Part shown: in pieces, positions 8,969 to 16,007 of the stretch
Numbering within the stretch: the first letter of the stretch is position 1
Layout: each line of letters begins with the position of its first letter
Origin: a virus
Length of the DNA stretch: 26,466 nucleotides
Reading direction: 5' to 3' (one strand)
IMG/VR virus record: IMGVR_UViG_3300025087_000277
Coordinates: 1 to 26,466 of that record
The notes under the pieces: model-generated
The model's database searches: none
Seen by the model: the letters and a program-made list of their open reading frames with translations, nothing else
Told to the model about the DNA's origin: nothing
Made by a program: the position numbers and the translations under genes

Positions 8969-9249
8969 TAGCTATATACCACCGTGGTAGAAGTTTCAGT
9001 TGAATAAGTAACCGTTATCGCCCCATGCTCTCCTGTTCCAAAATCTCCTGCTCCAAACTCTCCGTCTCCAAAACCGCCCTCAACTGAGAACGTAGAAGTA
9101 GTTGCAGTATCGTCGGTAAACGAAGAAGCGGATTCGTTGTAATTTGTCCCCTCACCGTATTTAAACGAGCCGTATTTCATTAGCAAAATCCTTCTATGAG
9201 ACTCCATCGGAAAATAGATATTAGCAATGGGAAGAAATTTGGTCGTCAT
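8968..9249 (-). CDS. Small Gly/Thr-rich tail protein (93 aa)
   Basis: The C-terminal 70 residues contain KYGSFKYGEGTNYN and a GFGDGEFGAGDFGTGEHG repeat, low-complexity beta structure seen in short virion spacers. The ATG at 9249 is close to the upstream stop but has a poor ribosome site. An internal ATG at 9180 (70 aa) has AAGGA nine bases upstream and could be the true start. The stop overlaps the start of the collar gene, so the two are coupled. Function unknown, probably part of the tail or fibre base. Confidence 0.6.
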   Translation of the reverse strand: MTTKFLPIANIYFPMESHRRILLMKYGSFKYGEGTNYNESASSFTDDTATTSTFSVEGGFGDGEFGAGDFGTGEHGAITVTYSTETSTTVVYS

Positions 9250-9263
9250 TTATATAAATAACC

Positions 9264-9914
9264 CTAAAAAAAGTTTTCCAGATACCCTTCCACAGTCTTG
9301 ATATCGTCGCTCCCCCTGCTCAAAATAGACTGAACCAATTCAGCCTTTCTAATATTGAACAGACCGACAAATTCATCTGCCGATTCTTTATTCTGCGCCA
9401 AAGCTAAAACACAGGTCCAATAAACAAGCATGTCGTGAAAATCCGAAGGTGAAGAAGGAGAATCGCCGTCTACTGCCAGATCGTCCTTACGGGAATCGTA
9501 ATAGATCCTCATGGTATATACGTCATCAGGGATTGGCTCTAGATTAAACTGTGTTCCGAATACCGTATATCTCTTCGGGATTCCCGTCTCAGTAAAAGGC
9601 CATTCCCCTTGCATTTCAGTCCGGGGAAACTTCAATTCGTCTAACTTCTCAATGTCGCTGGCATCTGATGTGCTGTATTTCTCCATACGCCGAATAAACC
9701 GGCAATCAGTCGGGAAAGTATAGGACTTCGTGCTTGCTACCGTGCTGAACGTAGCAGACAGAGTAAAGTAATCCTCTTTAGTGGCGGCTATAATTGAATT
9801 GACGCGCTGATTCGCCTTATTAATATAAGTGTTCAGGTTCGCATCTGTCCAAAATCCTTCCGTGGGCTCGTTCAGAAGAGTCCTTACGTCTGTTCTTATT
9901 TCAGAACGGTTCAT
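9264..9914 (-). CDS. Head-tail connector / adaptor protein (216 aa)
   Basis: The N-terminus (SEIRTDVRTLLNEPTEGFW, TDANLNTYINKANQRVN) is the opening helix pair of phage adaptor proteins, where a Trp-Thr/Ser-Asp motif starts helix 2. The middle holds FPTDCRFIRRM and IPKRYTVFGTQFNLEPIP, followed by MRIYYDSRKDDL, the beta core common in these adaptors. The C-terminal helices (LVYWTCVLALAQNK, EFVGLFNIRKAELVQ) complete it. Such proteins bind under the portal and seal the head (P22 gp4 / lambda gpW-like role). TGAGG lies six bases upstream of the ATG, just after a terminator. Confidence 0.7.
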   Translation of the reverse strand: MNRSEIRTDVRTLLNEPTEGFWTDANLNTYINKANQRVNSIIAATKEDYFTLSATFSTVASTKSYTFPTDCRFIRRMEKYSTSDASDIEKLDELKFPRTEMQGEWPFTETGIPKRYTVFGTQFNLEPIPDDVYTMRIYYDSRKDDLAVDGDSPSSPSDFHDMLVYWTCVLALAQNKESADEFVGLFNIRKAELVQSILSRGSDDIKTVEGYLENFF

Positions 9915-9923
9915 TTAATCCTC

Positions 9924-9966
9924 AAAAAACCGGCAGAGTGTCTTACTCTCCGTTATCCTCTGCCGG
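9924..9966 (-). terminator. Rho-independent terminator after the 249-aa gene
   Basis: On the minus strand a perfect 9-bp stem CCGGCAGAG / CTCTGCCGG (9966-9958 and 9938-9930) with a 19-nt loop is followed at once by six Ts (9929-9924). It separates the capsid-region genes from the adaptor and tail genes, so the tail block needs read-through or its own promoter. Confidence 0.88.
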
Positions 9967-9975
9967 GACTGTAAC

Positions 9976-10725
9976 CTAACGCTCCCAGAATCCCATTTCA
10001 AACTCTGCCGTAGGTGCAGCGGACATTGACGCACCCCACAGATAAACCAGAAGAGAACCGCCCGGATTTACCACAACCGGAGGTGCCGGGAAGGTCTGCA
10101 TGATGCTGGTCGTGCTGGCAAGCTGAGAAGCACTTGCTGAAACCGTGGAGGCTCCGAATGCAAGAATGTACTGGTCGTTGGCTACCGCAATTGCATTGCG
10201 GAACAGACCGCGCCCAACCTGTCTGACGTTTGCTGAAGCTGCCGGTGCGGTAATTGCGCCGACATACAGAAGGCTTGAAGTTGAAGTGCTTATGCCCATG
10301 TTGGCATTTTTGGGAACAATAGCCGTTCCCCCGGAGGTGTACCTGTTGGTACTGTCAAGAAGGATCGCATAATGAACTGCGGCCTCTGCCGTACCCGCGC
10401 CGACAATGTGAAACTTGATGTAATCAGGGATTACATTTGCGCCGCCCGTCGAATTGGCGTTTACAAGAACGACAGTGGGAGTCGTTGCGACCCATGCCGT
10501 ACAAGTTGCGCCTGTAAGGGTTATGGCAGTGCTGATCGTTGCGTTTGTCGCCACATAATACGAACCTTCCTCTGCCAAACCGTGTTTGGTGCTGGTAAGC
10601 GGAATGTTCATCAGTTCCCCACGGTTGCCAAGCCGTGCATAAGCATCGGCCCCGTCGAGGTTGCGAGACGGCATTTCCTTGTAAACCTTGCCCCGAAGGG
10701 CTTCCTGTACTATCACGTTGCTCAT
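9976..10725 (-). CDS. Putative capsid-associated structural protein (249 aa)
   Basis: AAGGAG lies eight bases before the ATG. After a polar N-terminus (ALRGKVYKEMPSRNL), the protein is rich in Ala, Thr, Ser and Val with regular beta-like strands to the end (SLLVYLWGASMSAAPTAEF). The composition fits a capsid decoration or head-surface protein, abundant types often placed next to the capsid gene. No family motif recognised. It is the last gene before a strong terminator. Confidence 0.6.
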   Translation of the reverse strand: MSNVIVQEALRGKVYKEMPSRNLDGADAYARLGNRGELMNIPLTSTKHGLAEEGSYYVATNATISTAITLTGATCTAWVATTPTVVLVNANSTGGANVIPDYIKFHIVGAGTAEAAVHYAILLDSTNRYTSGGTAIVPKNANMGISTSTSSLLYVGAITAPAASANVRQVGRGLFRNAIAVANDQYILAFGASTVSASASQLASTTSIMQTFPAPPVVVNPGGSLLVYLWGASMSAAPTAEFEMGFWER

Positions 10726-10767
10726 TTCTGTTTTCTCCTTTTACACTAGAAGGTTAAATTCAATTTA

Positions 10768-11190
10768 CTACTCATCCTGAAGTTCTGGCCTGACAGTGAT
10801 AGTTACTGCTACCCTGTCCATCGTGGTCCCGCTGCCGGTTGTGGCTTGCAGGAAAAGCGCATCCCCAGCTGCAAACGCATAGTCCGAAGCCGTTGCCGAG
10901 AGCGTTCCGGTTACAATTGCATCAGAAGTCATATCCATGACCGCCGAAAGCACTGTTACCGCTGCCGCCTCAGTAGTTCCCTTGAGCACATTCAACGATG
11001 CCTCGTTTGTGCTTCCCTTTGCGCCAAGCCAGCCTTGAATGCCTGTGATCTTGCCAGCATAAGGGGCAATCCATGCCCCATACGTCCCTGCTGTCACATC
11101 TGCCGCAATCTGAGCTTTGTGAAACAGCGTTACTGTTTCTCGGGCAAAATTGCTGTTGTTCTTGTCGATGTTTCTGTCTCTAATTGCCAT
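10768..11190 (-). CDS. Putative head decoration-like protein (140 aa)
   Basis: A strong GGAGG site precedes the ATG. The N-terminus is polar and basic (MAIRDRNIDKNNSN); the rest is an Ala/Thr/Gly-rich beta protein (GKITGIQGWLGAKGSTN, DRVAVTITVRPEL). It resembles the 249-aa neighbour in composition, and both may be head-surface proteins. I infer this from location downstream of the capsid gene and composition only. Confidence 0.55.
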   Translation of the reverse strand: MAIRDRNIDKNNSNFARETVTLFHKAQIAADVTAGTYGAWIAPYAGKITGIQGWLGAKGSTNEASLNVLKGTTEAAAVTVLSAVMDMTSDAIVTGTLSATASDYAFAAGDALFLQATTGSGTTMDRVAVTITVRPELQDE

Positions 11191-11207
11191 TTACGGACCT
11201 CCTTTCC

Positions 11208-11660
11208 TCAATTGTTAGTTTCCCCCGCGCCTGTCGCGGATTCTGTGTTTCTGCGCCGATCGTTCACGAAAAACCCGCCTTCGTGCTTTTCGCCAACACC
11301 AGCGAACGATATTCTTTCTCCTATCCCGTATTTCAACCGGATATAAGCATCATCGTGTACGGCTTCCATCTTATTGCGGTGTTCCTGTTCCTGAGCCTTT
11401 TCAATACGCTCCTGTTCTTCGTCGATCTTTCGGTTAAGAGCTTTTGCCCCTCCCTGTTTTAAAGGAGAACATTCATACAAGTCTTGTAGAACCCAGGTTC
11501 CGAGAGTTTCAAGCTGGCCTAGCGGGATCTCTTTGATCACGTACTTGACGTTTCTCTTGTCCTTCCCGACAACTTCCCATCTAGCCTTGAGTCCGTTCCA
11601 CTCAAAGTCAAGCCGCTTGTCGAATCTCTTCAGGTCTTCTCGAAAGCTTTGTGGAGTCAT
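11208..11660 (-). CDS. Hypothetical phage protein, charged and helical (150 aa)
   Basis: The N-terminal region (DLKRFDKRLDFEWNGLKARW) resembles a small phage structural-region protein type that is common but unnamed. A coiled-coil-like segment (DEEQERIEKAQEQEHRNKM) lies at about 82-100 and the C-terminus is disordered. The start has a modest AGG-type site. It lies between the two small head-region genes, with gaps of 5 and 17 bases. Function unknown. Confidence 0.6.
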   Translation of the reverse strand: MTPQSFREDLKRFDKRLDFEWNGLKARWEVVGKDKRNVKYVIKEIPLGQLETLGTWVLQDLYECSPLKQGGAKALNRKIDEEQERIEKAQEQEHRNKMEAVHDDAYIRLKYGIGERISFAGVGEKHEGGFFVNDRRRNTESATGAGETNN

Positions 11661-11665
11661 AGGCC

Positions 11666-12052
11666 CTACCTGTTGTTTATGGAGAAGTCTTCTTTTGAAG
11701 CCTTGAGCCGCATCCGGCGCTTCTTTACCGGCGCTCCGTCAATAAGTACACTGTCTTCCCCAAGGCCATCAGTTTCCTTGACCTCAGCAACGTCTTTTTC
11801 GTCCAGGGCACCGTCAGGCAACGCAAAGTCGCCGTCCTGGTCTTCAACTATGTAAAGTCTGCTCTCGACAACCGCACCGGACCCAGGATCCCACCGGAAA
11901 GCATGTTGCTTTATCCCAAGCTCTGCAATCTCACGAGGAAGAGTAAGGCCCTTTCTTCCGGGCTGCACATACCTTTCCCTGCTATCGAACGTGATTGCAA
12001 CCTCATGATCCACCCTTGACTTCAGCGTTACGAAATCTCCAAATTCCTGCAT
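11666..12052 (-). CDS. Hypothetical capsid-region protein (128 aa)
   Basis: AAAGGAG lies before the ATG. The N-terminal half has beta-type segments with charged loops (FVTLKSRVDHEVAITF, YVQPGRKGLTLPREIAEL), ending in RLYIVEDQDGDFALP. The C-terminus is acidic and then strongly basic (PVKKRRMRLKASKEDF). It follows the major capsid gene after a hairpin. Nothing diagnostic is visible; head completion or decoration is a guess from position. Confidence 0.55.
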   Translation of the reverse strand: MQEFGDFVTLKSRVDHEVAITFDSRERYVQPGRKGLTLPREIAELGIKQHAFRWDPGSGAVVESRLYIVEDQDGDFALPDGALDEKDVAEVKETDGLGEDSVLIDGAPVKKRRMRLKASKEDFSINNR

Positions 12053-12095
12053 TTGTGTCTCCTTTCGCCCTTAGAGTAGGCGGCACTTTTTAAGT

Positions 12096-12119
12096 GCGGG
12101 GGCCATCAAAGACCCCCGC
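12096..12119 (-). promoter_or_regulatory. GC-rich hairpin just after the capsid gene
   Basis: A 7-bp stem GCGGGGG / CCCCCGC with a 10-nt loop begins 11 bases after the capsid stop codon. It is followed on the minus strand by ACTTAAAAAGT, a second small inverted repeat, rather than a T-run. It is more likely a partial terminator or mRNA 3' stabiliser, which would keep capsid mRNA in excess, than a full terminator. Confidence 0.5.
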
Positions 12120-12130
12120 TAAGTTAATAA

Positions 12131-13417
12131 CTAATAACTTGCAACATATACGTTGCTCGCAGTAACCCCATCCATCCTGAAGCAGGTAGAAGGCTTTGAG
12201 CAATGGTAGTTCAGCCAACGCCTATAGAAGGCTTCCCAAACGTCCTTACCGGAGGTCTTGGTAAGGATCGCGCCGGAATCATTTGCCCATTCGCCGTCAA
12301 TCTGCGTGTACTTCTTCATGTAACGCTTGTCGAGGCCGAAGAGCATTCCATAAGGAGCGTTCTTGGATTCGATTACCGGCTTGCCGCCAAAGGTCACATA
12401 TGACTTCTTGGAAGAAGCCGCTGCGGCCTTGGTGCCTCCATCGGGAGACTGAAGGTCAGATCCGGAATAGCGCCGGTCTGCTTCCAGGAGGGCCAGATAA
12501 GCGCGTCTTACGCTGTGGTGACAGGCAAGGGTTGAGATTTCCGCATCTCCAAGCTGCGAGGCAATGTCAAAGTTCAACTGAATCGCATCGAGCGAGAGAG
12601 CGCCAACCGCCGACTGTACCCGGCTCTTGAGCTGCGGGTAGGTGGTACGGGAAAGACCGGAAATGGTTTCCAGATAGGTGCCGTCATCAACGAGGCCCAG
12701 GAGCCCGACCGGTTCGTTGTTGTAGCCACCGCCCGCCGCTGCTGTTTCTGCTGTGGTGTTGAAGCGCACAATATAGTCATTGTTGGTAAAGGTCGTTGAA
12801 GGCACCGTTACCGAAAGGCCCGTTGAAGTCACAGCCGAAATAGTCGTAATCGTGCTGGAGCGAAGCGTACCGTCTCCAGGATTGATGCAACCGATGATCA
12901 TGTTCTTGCGGAGATACCGGGCACCACCCGCTGTTTCGGTCACGCCGCCCGGATTGTCCACAACAAGCGTGGTCTGTGCGCCGGTGCAGTTGACGTAAGC
13001 CAGAATGCCCTTTCCGGCACCCCAAATCATACGCGCCTGTTCACGCTTGAGGTTCGTTACAAGCGTATCCATCGACATGTTCATGGCGTTCTTGAACGCA
13101 CCCTTGGAGGTCTTGGCAGATTCCATCATTTGCTTGGTCATCTGGAAAGAACCGGCGAGGTACTTCATGGAAATATTGAACTGCTGAGGATCGAAGTTAC
13201 CGGCAGTCGGGAGGTTTCCGTTTTCCGTGTATGCACCAACACCCTCGTTATAGCTCATGTTGGTCATTTCCACGGCTTTCCGGCCTTCAAACTGCGCGTC
13301 AGAGACTTTTTCAAACATCTCTGCAACCGGGTCAAAGGTCTGCACCTGATCAGTTACTACGTCCTGATAGTCGTCTTTCAGGATTCCATCGAGAATAGTC
13401 AAAGTTTCGAGAGACAT
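12131..13417 (-). CDS. Major capsid protein, HK97-fold type (428 aa)
   Basis: Length, position after the scaffold gene, and the N-terminal pattern support a major capsid protein. The N-terminal arm (ILKDDYQDVVTDQVQTFDPV) leads into FEGRKAVEMTNMSYNEGVGAY, and the FNISMKYLAGSFQMTKQMME region is the typical strand plus spine-helix start of HK97-like capsids of this group. A Gly/Thr-rich loop segment at 140-215 and LACHHSVRRAYLALLEADRRY in the C-terminal half fit the A-domain. The ATG has AAAGGAAG upstream. It will be one of the most strongly expressed genes in the window. Confidence 0.85.
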   Translation of the reverse strand: MSLETLTILDGILKDDYQDVVTDQVQTFDPVAEMFEKVSDAQFEGRKAVEMTNMSYNEGVGAYTENGNLPTAGNFDPQQFNISMKYLAGSFQMTKQMMESAKTSKGAFKNAMNMSMDTLVTNLKREQARMIWGAGKGILAYVNCTGAQTTLVVDNPGGVTETAGGARYLRKNMIIGCINPGDGTLRSSTITTISAVTSTGLSVTVPSTTFTNNDYIVRFNTTAETAAAGGGYNNEPVGLLGLVDDGTYLETISGLSRTTYPQLKSRVQSAVGALSLDAIQLNFDIASQLGDAEISTLACHHSVRRAYLALLEADRRYSGSDLQSPDGGTKAAAASSKKSYVTFGGKPVIESKNAPYGMLFGLDKRYMKKYTQIDGEWANDSGAILTKTSGKDVWEAFYRRWLNYHCSKPSTCFRMDGVTASNVYVASY

Positions 13418-13438
13418 TGTTTTCTTCCTTTTCCGGGG

Positions 13439-14248
13439 CTATCCTGAGATTTTGGCCCAGGCATCGTTCGATGCTTCGTCAAGAGTTTTAGGCTTTGCGT
13501 CCTTAGCTCTCGGAGGAGTCCCCCCTGGCTTGTGTCTCACCATGGGGTTAGGCGGTGCCGGGCCTCGTTTGTGTGCGGATAGCAACCCTTCGTTAAGTTC
13601 TTGTTCAAAGATTTCTTTCATTCGAGAGAAATCACCCATTGCAAACTGTCGCTGCTCTTCCTGCGTCATCTGAGAGAATATTAAATCCTCTATCTTGCTC
13701 TGGTATTTGGAGTCGATCTTGGCCGCTGAAAGCATCCCTGAAAGCTCACTACTGGCCTTGTTCGCTACAGATTCAAGCTTTGAGCCGGACATTTCGCCTT
13801 TCAAGGCTGAAATTTCTTCCCTGAGTTCTTTTAGTGTCTGAATGTCTTTCAGTTCAGGGTAGACCTTCAAAAGCTCTTGCCGGATTCTCTGCTGGTTCTG
13901 TTCGGCGGTGCGGTCGTCATCAGTCATGGAAGATTTTCTTCGCTGCTCTTCAACAGCTTTTTCCCATTCCTGAAGCTTCTGGAGCTTTGACTTGACCTCG
14001 CCGGGATCTCCAAATTCTGCATATTGCTGGTACTTTTCATGGGTCGTTTTATACTTCCCATACACATCGTTCCAGCGTTCAATAGGCTTCCCGTCGATCA
14101 GGTCTTTGAAGACCGGCTTTTCGCCACCCTCGCCGACTACAGGTTCTTCGCCTCTTTCTTCACCGCCCTCTCCCGGTTCGCCTTGTCCGCCCCGGATAGG
14201 CCGGTACTCATCCCGCAACCAGACTTCATACTCAGACAACGTGTTCAT
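13439..14248 (-). CDS. Capsid scaffolding protein (269 aa)
   Basis: This is an acidic, highly charged, mostly helical protein, as expected for a scaffold. Residues 20-45 are Gly/Glu-rich and disordered. Residues about 85-160 form a long coiled coil (KLQKLQEWEKAVEEQRRK; ELREEISALKGEM). The C-terminal 45 residues are basic and Pro-rich (KRGPAPPNPMVRHKPGG), like the coat-binding ends of scaffolds. It lies directly before the capsid gene with a 21-base gap. GAGG lies seven bases upstream of the ATG. Residues 182-218 share the IED, MT-x-EEQ and FA-x-G pattern with the 78-aa gene at 15319-15555. Confidence 0.8.
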   Translation of the reverse strand: MNTLSEYEVWLRDEYRPIRGGQGEPGEGGEERGEEPVVGEGGEKPVFKDLIDGKPIERWNDVYGKYKTTHEKYQQYAEFGDPGEVKSKLQKLQEWEKAVEEQRRKSSMTDDDRTAEQNQQRIRQELLKVYPELKDIQTLKELREEISALKGEMSGSKLESVANKASSELSGMLSAAKIDSKYQSKIEDLIFSQMTQEEQRQFAMGDFSRMKEIFEQELNEGLLSAHKRGPAPPNPMVRHKPGGTPPRAKDAKPKTLDEASNDAWAKISG

Positions 14249-14300
14249 GCTGCTACCTCTTTTCTCGCCCGTAATGTCGGCGGCACGTTTATTCGCTCTT

Positions 14301-14362
14301 GTCGTTAGCGGTACGCAACCTGTTTAACGACCTTTCAGGGAGTCGGCCCCTAGCCACAGGTT
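14301..14362 (-). ncRNA. Candidate H-type pseudoknot in the scaffold/capsid leader
   Basis: On the minus strand four 7-nt segments occur in the order A, B, A', B': AACCTGT (14362-14356), GTCGTTA (14331-14325), ACAGGTT (14323-14317), TAACGAC (14307-14301). A pairs perfectly with A' and B with B', the crossing order of an H-type pseudoknot. The 24-nt first loop holds a small hairpin (AGGG/CCCT) and the 9-nt last loop contains GCG-TAC-CGC. It lies just downstream of a terminator and 52 bases before the scaffold ATG. No known riboswitch class is recognised. Formation in RNA is inferred. Confidence 0.55.
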
Positions 14363-14371
14363 GAAGGCAAT

Positions 14372-14418
14372 AAAAAAAGGCCACATCAAGTAACTTTTCA
14401 GTTACCCAACGTGGCCTT
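14372..14418 (-). terminator. Rho-independent terminator before the scaffold leader
   Basis: On the minus strand AAGGCCAC pairs with GTGGCCTT, and inside it GTAACT-GAAA-AGTTAC forms a perfect 6-bp stem with a stable GAAA tetraloop. Seven Ts end it (14378-14372). It stops or attenuates transcription arriving from the portal and the 269-aa zinc-finger gene before scaffold and capsid. Confidence 0.9.
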
Positions 14419-14431
14419 CGATTACGAATAG
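14414..14431. repeat. Palindromic repeat copy R3 (variant)
   Basis: On the minus strand CTATTCGTAATCGAAGGC, matching R1 and R2 at 15 of 18 positions. The core is TTCG-TAAT-CGAA where R1/R2 have TCCG-TAAT-CGGA, so two changes keep the arms complementary. It lies downstream of the 269-aa gene and touches the terminator stem. No start codon follows, and the Shine-Dalgarno GGAGG has become GAAGG. Confidence 0.7.
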
Positions 14432-14459
14432 CCTTATTTAGTTTTTAATGTATTACTAT

Positions 14460-15269
14460 CTAACCTACCATTGTCCAGTTACTTGGATCAATTCCGGATT
14501 CTCTTAATGCGTTTTCTAAATTCCCAAACCTACTATGAACCACATCCCAAGAAGGAGATCCAACAAAATCTCTTGCATGGACTCTTCCCTTTTTAATATA
14601 TATTTTTCTGATACCAGCTATTATTTCTATATCAGAAATTCTTTTTTGTGCTGGTCGAGGGGCCATCCCTCTATGCTCAATATATTTATTGAATGTTCCA
14701 AATGTCTGCACTATCCTTGTTAATACAGGCTCATCATATTGTCTTAATTCACGCGAGGTAGGTTGCTTCCCTAGCTGCGCGGCGACAATATCAAACCTAT
14801 AATTAACCTGATCAGGGCATAACCCCTTACTATTTAAAGCTGCCAACGTCCCTTTTGCTTCTTTTAACGATATACTTTTATTAATAAAATGTTGTTTTTT
14901 GTTTTTTTTCCTGGCAGCAACCCCTTTAAGTGCTGATTGTTTTAGTATTGCTATATTCTCCGCTGTCATCCCTATCGTTTTTCTAAATTCTTTTATTTCC
15001 TTAGAAACAAGAGAATCTTTATCTCTAAGCCCAAACTTCTTCTTATATTCTTTAACCTTTTTTTTGTGATTTAAAAATATATGATTTGATAAATTATCAA
15101 ACCATTCTCCGCAAATATGGCATTGCAGTTTGCCATCTCCCTCACGCTCTAAAACTACTCCAGGATAGCCATGCCCATCTACCAACTTCCTAAACGGAGG
15201 ATGGAGTTTATAAAGATTGTATGATTTCGTTCCTTTTGGTAACTCAAAATCTACTTTACTCGCTGTCAA
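14460..15269 (-). CDS. Ros/MucR-type zinc finger protein with two homing-endonuclease-associated repeats (269 aa)
   Basis: Start is a TTG with GGAGG nine bases upstream; no in-frame ATG fits as well. Residues 50-68 hold C50-x2-C53-x9-H63-x4-H68 followed by EYKKKFGLRDKDSLVS, the pattern of Ros/MucR C2H2 DNA-binding proteins. Residues about 157-202 and 213-262 are two repeats of the homing-endonuclease-associated type (LGKQPTSRELRQY...TFGTFNKYIEHRGM; KKGRVHARDFVGSPSWDVVH then RFGNLENALRESG). No HNH or GIY-YIG nuclease motif is seen, so it is probably a DNA-binding protein or a relic of a homing enzyme. It is AT-rich compared with its neighbours and bounded by palindromic repeats, suggesting insertion. 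Confidence 0.7.
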   Translation of the reverse strand: MTASKVDFELPKGTKSYNLYKLHPPFRKLVDGHGYPGVVLEREGDGKLQCHICGEWFDNLSNHIFLNHKKKVKEYKKKFGLRDKDSLVSKEIKEFRKTIGMTAENIAILKQSALKGVAARKKNKKQHFINKSISLKEAKGTLAALNSKGLCPDQVNYRFDIVAAQLGKQPTSRELRQYDEPVLTRIVQTFGTFNKYIEHRGMAPRPAQKRISDIEIIAGIRKIYIKKGRVHARDFVGSPSWDVVHSRFGNLENALRESGIDPSNWTMVG

Positions 15270-15277
15270 TTTTTTAT

Positions 15278-15295
15278 CCCTCCGATTACGGATAG
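15278..15295. repeat. Palindromic repeat copy R2
   Basis: On the minus strand CTATCCGTAATCGGAGGG, identical over 18 bases to R1. It contains the core TCCG-TAAT-CGGA and supplies the GGAGG ribosome site of the 269-aa gene. Similarity to R3 continues into the flanking T-rich spacer. Confidence 0.85.
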
Positions 15296-15318
15296 CCCTT
15301 TTTAATTGTTAGAATGTT

Positions 15319-15555
15319 TTACAATTTTGGGAACCACCTTTTTAAATATTTATCAATTAATCTTTTTGCATCAGCTCCGCCAAGTGCAAAAACCTTTTGT
15401 TCTTCTTTGGTCATTTCATAAAACATTGTGTCTTCTATGTCCGGTTGAATTTCTTTTAATCTGATTCGTAAGTGATCAGACAATTGATCTGCAATCTTTG
15501 TAAGCTTTTTAGATTTCACCAACAACAACAATGATTTAATCATACTTAATTTCAT
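15319..15555 (-). CDS. Small helical protein related to the scaffold C-terminal region (78 aa)
   Basis: GGAGG of repeat R1 lies a few bases upstream of the ATG. Residues 1-20 are basic and Leu-rich. Residues 36-71 (IQPDIEDTMFYEMTKEEQ onward, then FALGG) align with scaffold residues 182-218 with the shared pattern Q-x2-IED-x2-F-x2-MT-x-EEQ-x2-FA-x-G. Such similarity next to a scaffold gene suggests a duplicated assembly segment or a regulator competing with it, but this is inference. It lies between repeats R1 and R2 and may have entered with the 269-aa gene. Confidence 0.6.
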   Translation of the reverse strand: MKLSMIKSLLLLVKSKKLTKIADQLSDHLRIRLKEIQPDIEDTMFYEMTKEEQKVFALGGADAKRLIDKYLKRWFPKL

Positions 15556-15558
15556 TTC

Positions 15559-15576
15559 CCCTCCGATTACGGATAG
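15559..15576. repeat. Palindromic repeat copy R1
   Basis: On the minus strand CTATCCGTAATCGGAGGG, identical over 18 bases to R2. It lies just before the ATG of the 78-aa gene and three bases after the stop codon of the 52-aa gene, so the repeat is entirely intergenic and doubles as a ribosome binding site. Confidence 0.85.
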
Positions 15577-15578
15577 AT

Positions 15579-15737
15579 TTAACTTACTTTAAACAAACCC
15601 TTTTCTGTCGATTCCCTCTTCTGCGCTTTCCCGTCTACTATCTCAATCAAAATCCTTGCATGAGACTTCCCTTCTTCGTATTTCCTCAACTCTTCGGAAA
15701 ACCAGACAAGAGCAAGTTTGTTTTCGTTTTGCGTCAT
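15579..15737 (-). CDS. Small hypothetical protein (52 aa)
   Basis: The sequence starts MTQNENKLALVWFSEELRKY and ends in a basic tail (KAQKRESTEKGLFKVS). It lies 18 bases downstream of the 83-aa gene; GGGGAG lies 12 bases before the ATG, a rather long spacing. The fit between its neighbours and the coherent amphipathic pattern support it. Function unknown. Confidence 0.6.
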   Translation of the reverse strand: MTQNENKLALVWFSEELRKYEEGKSHARILIEIVDGKAQKRESTEKGLFKVS

Positions 15738-15755
15738 GCGGTTTACTTTCTCCCC

Positions 15756-16007
15756 TTAACAACATCCATTCCCAAACCAATATTTAAGTAAATACTTTTC
15801 AGAAGGGGGGAATTCTCCTGTTTTTATGATTTCATCCCTCTCTTGCTTAGTCATAGAAACTCCGCAAAGACTCTCGTCTGAATCTAAGTCGTCTATTCTT
15901 GCTTTATGTCCGCACTTCAAGCATTCAAGATTGTTTTCACTAATAGGCAGTGAGATAGCCCAACTATGAACAGTATTAACTAATTCATAAGCCGTCAATT
16001 GGATCAT
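15756..16007 (-). CDS. Small Cys-containing protein coupled to portal (83 aa)
   Basis: The ATG overlaps the portal stop codon (ATGA). C29-x2-C32 followed by KARIDD and two more Cys at the very end could bind a metal ion. The C-terminal third (MTKQERDEIIKTG then KYLLKYWF) resembles the 78-aa protein's MTKEEQ...KYLKRWF end. It may be an assembly-region accessory. No named family recognised. Confidence 0.6.
   Translation of the reverse strand: MIQLTAYELVNTVHSWAISLPISENNLECLKCGHKARIDDLDSDESLCGVSMTKQERDEIIKTGEFPPSEKYLLKYWFGNGCC

Noticed and set aside
14317-14362. Hammerhead ribozyme in the scaffold leader
   Set aside because: The segment CTGAAAGG lacks the CTGATGA and GAAA core in the required arrangement.
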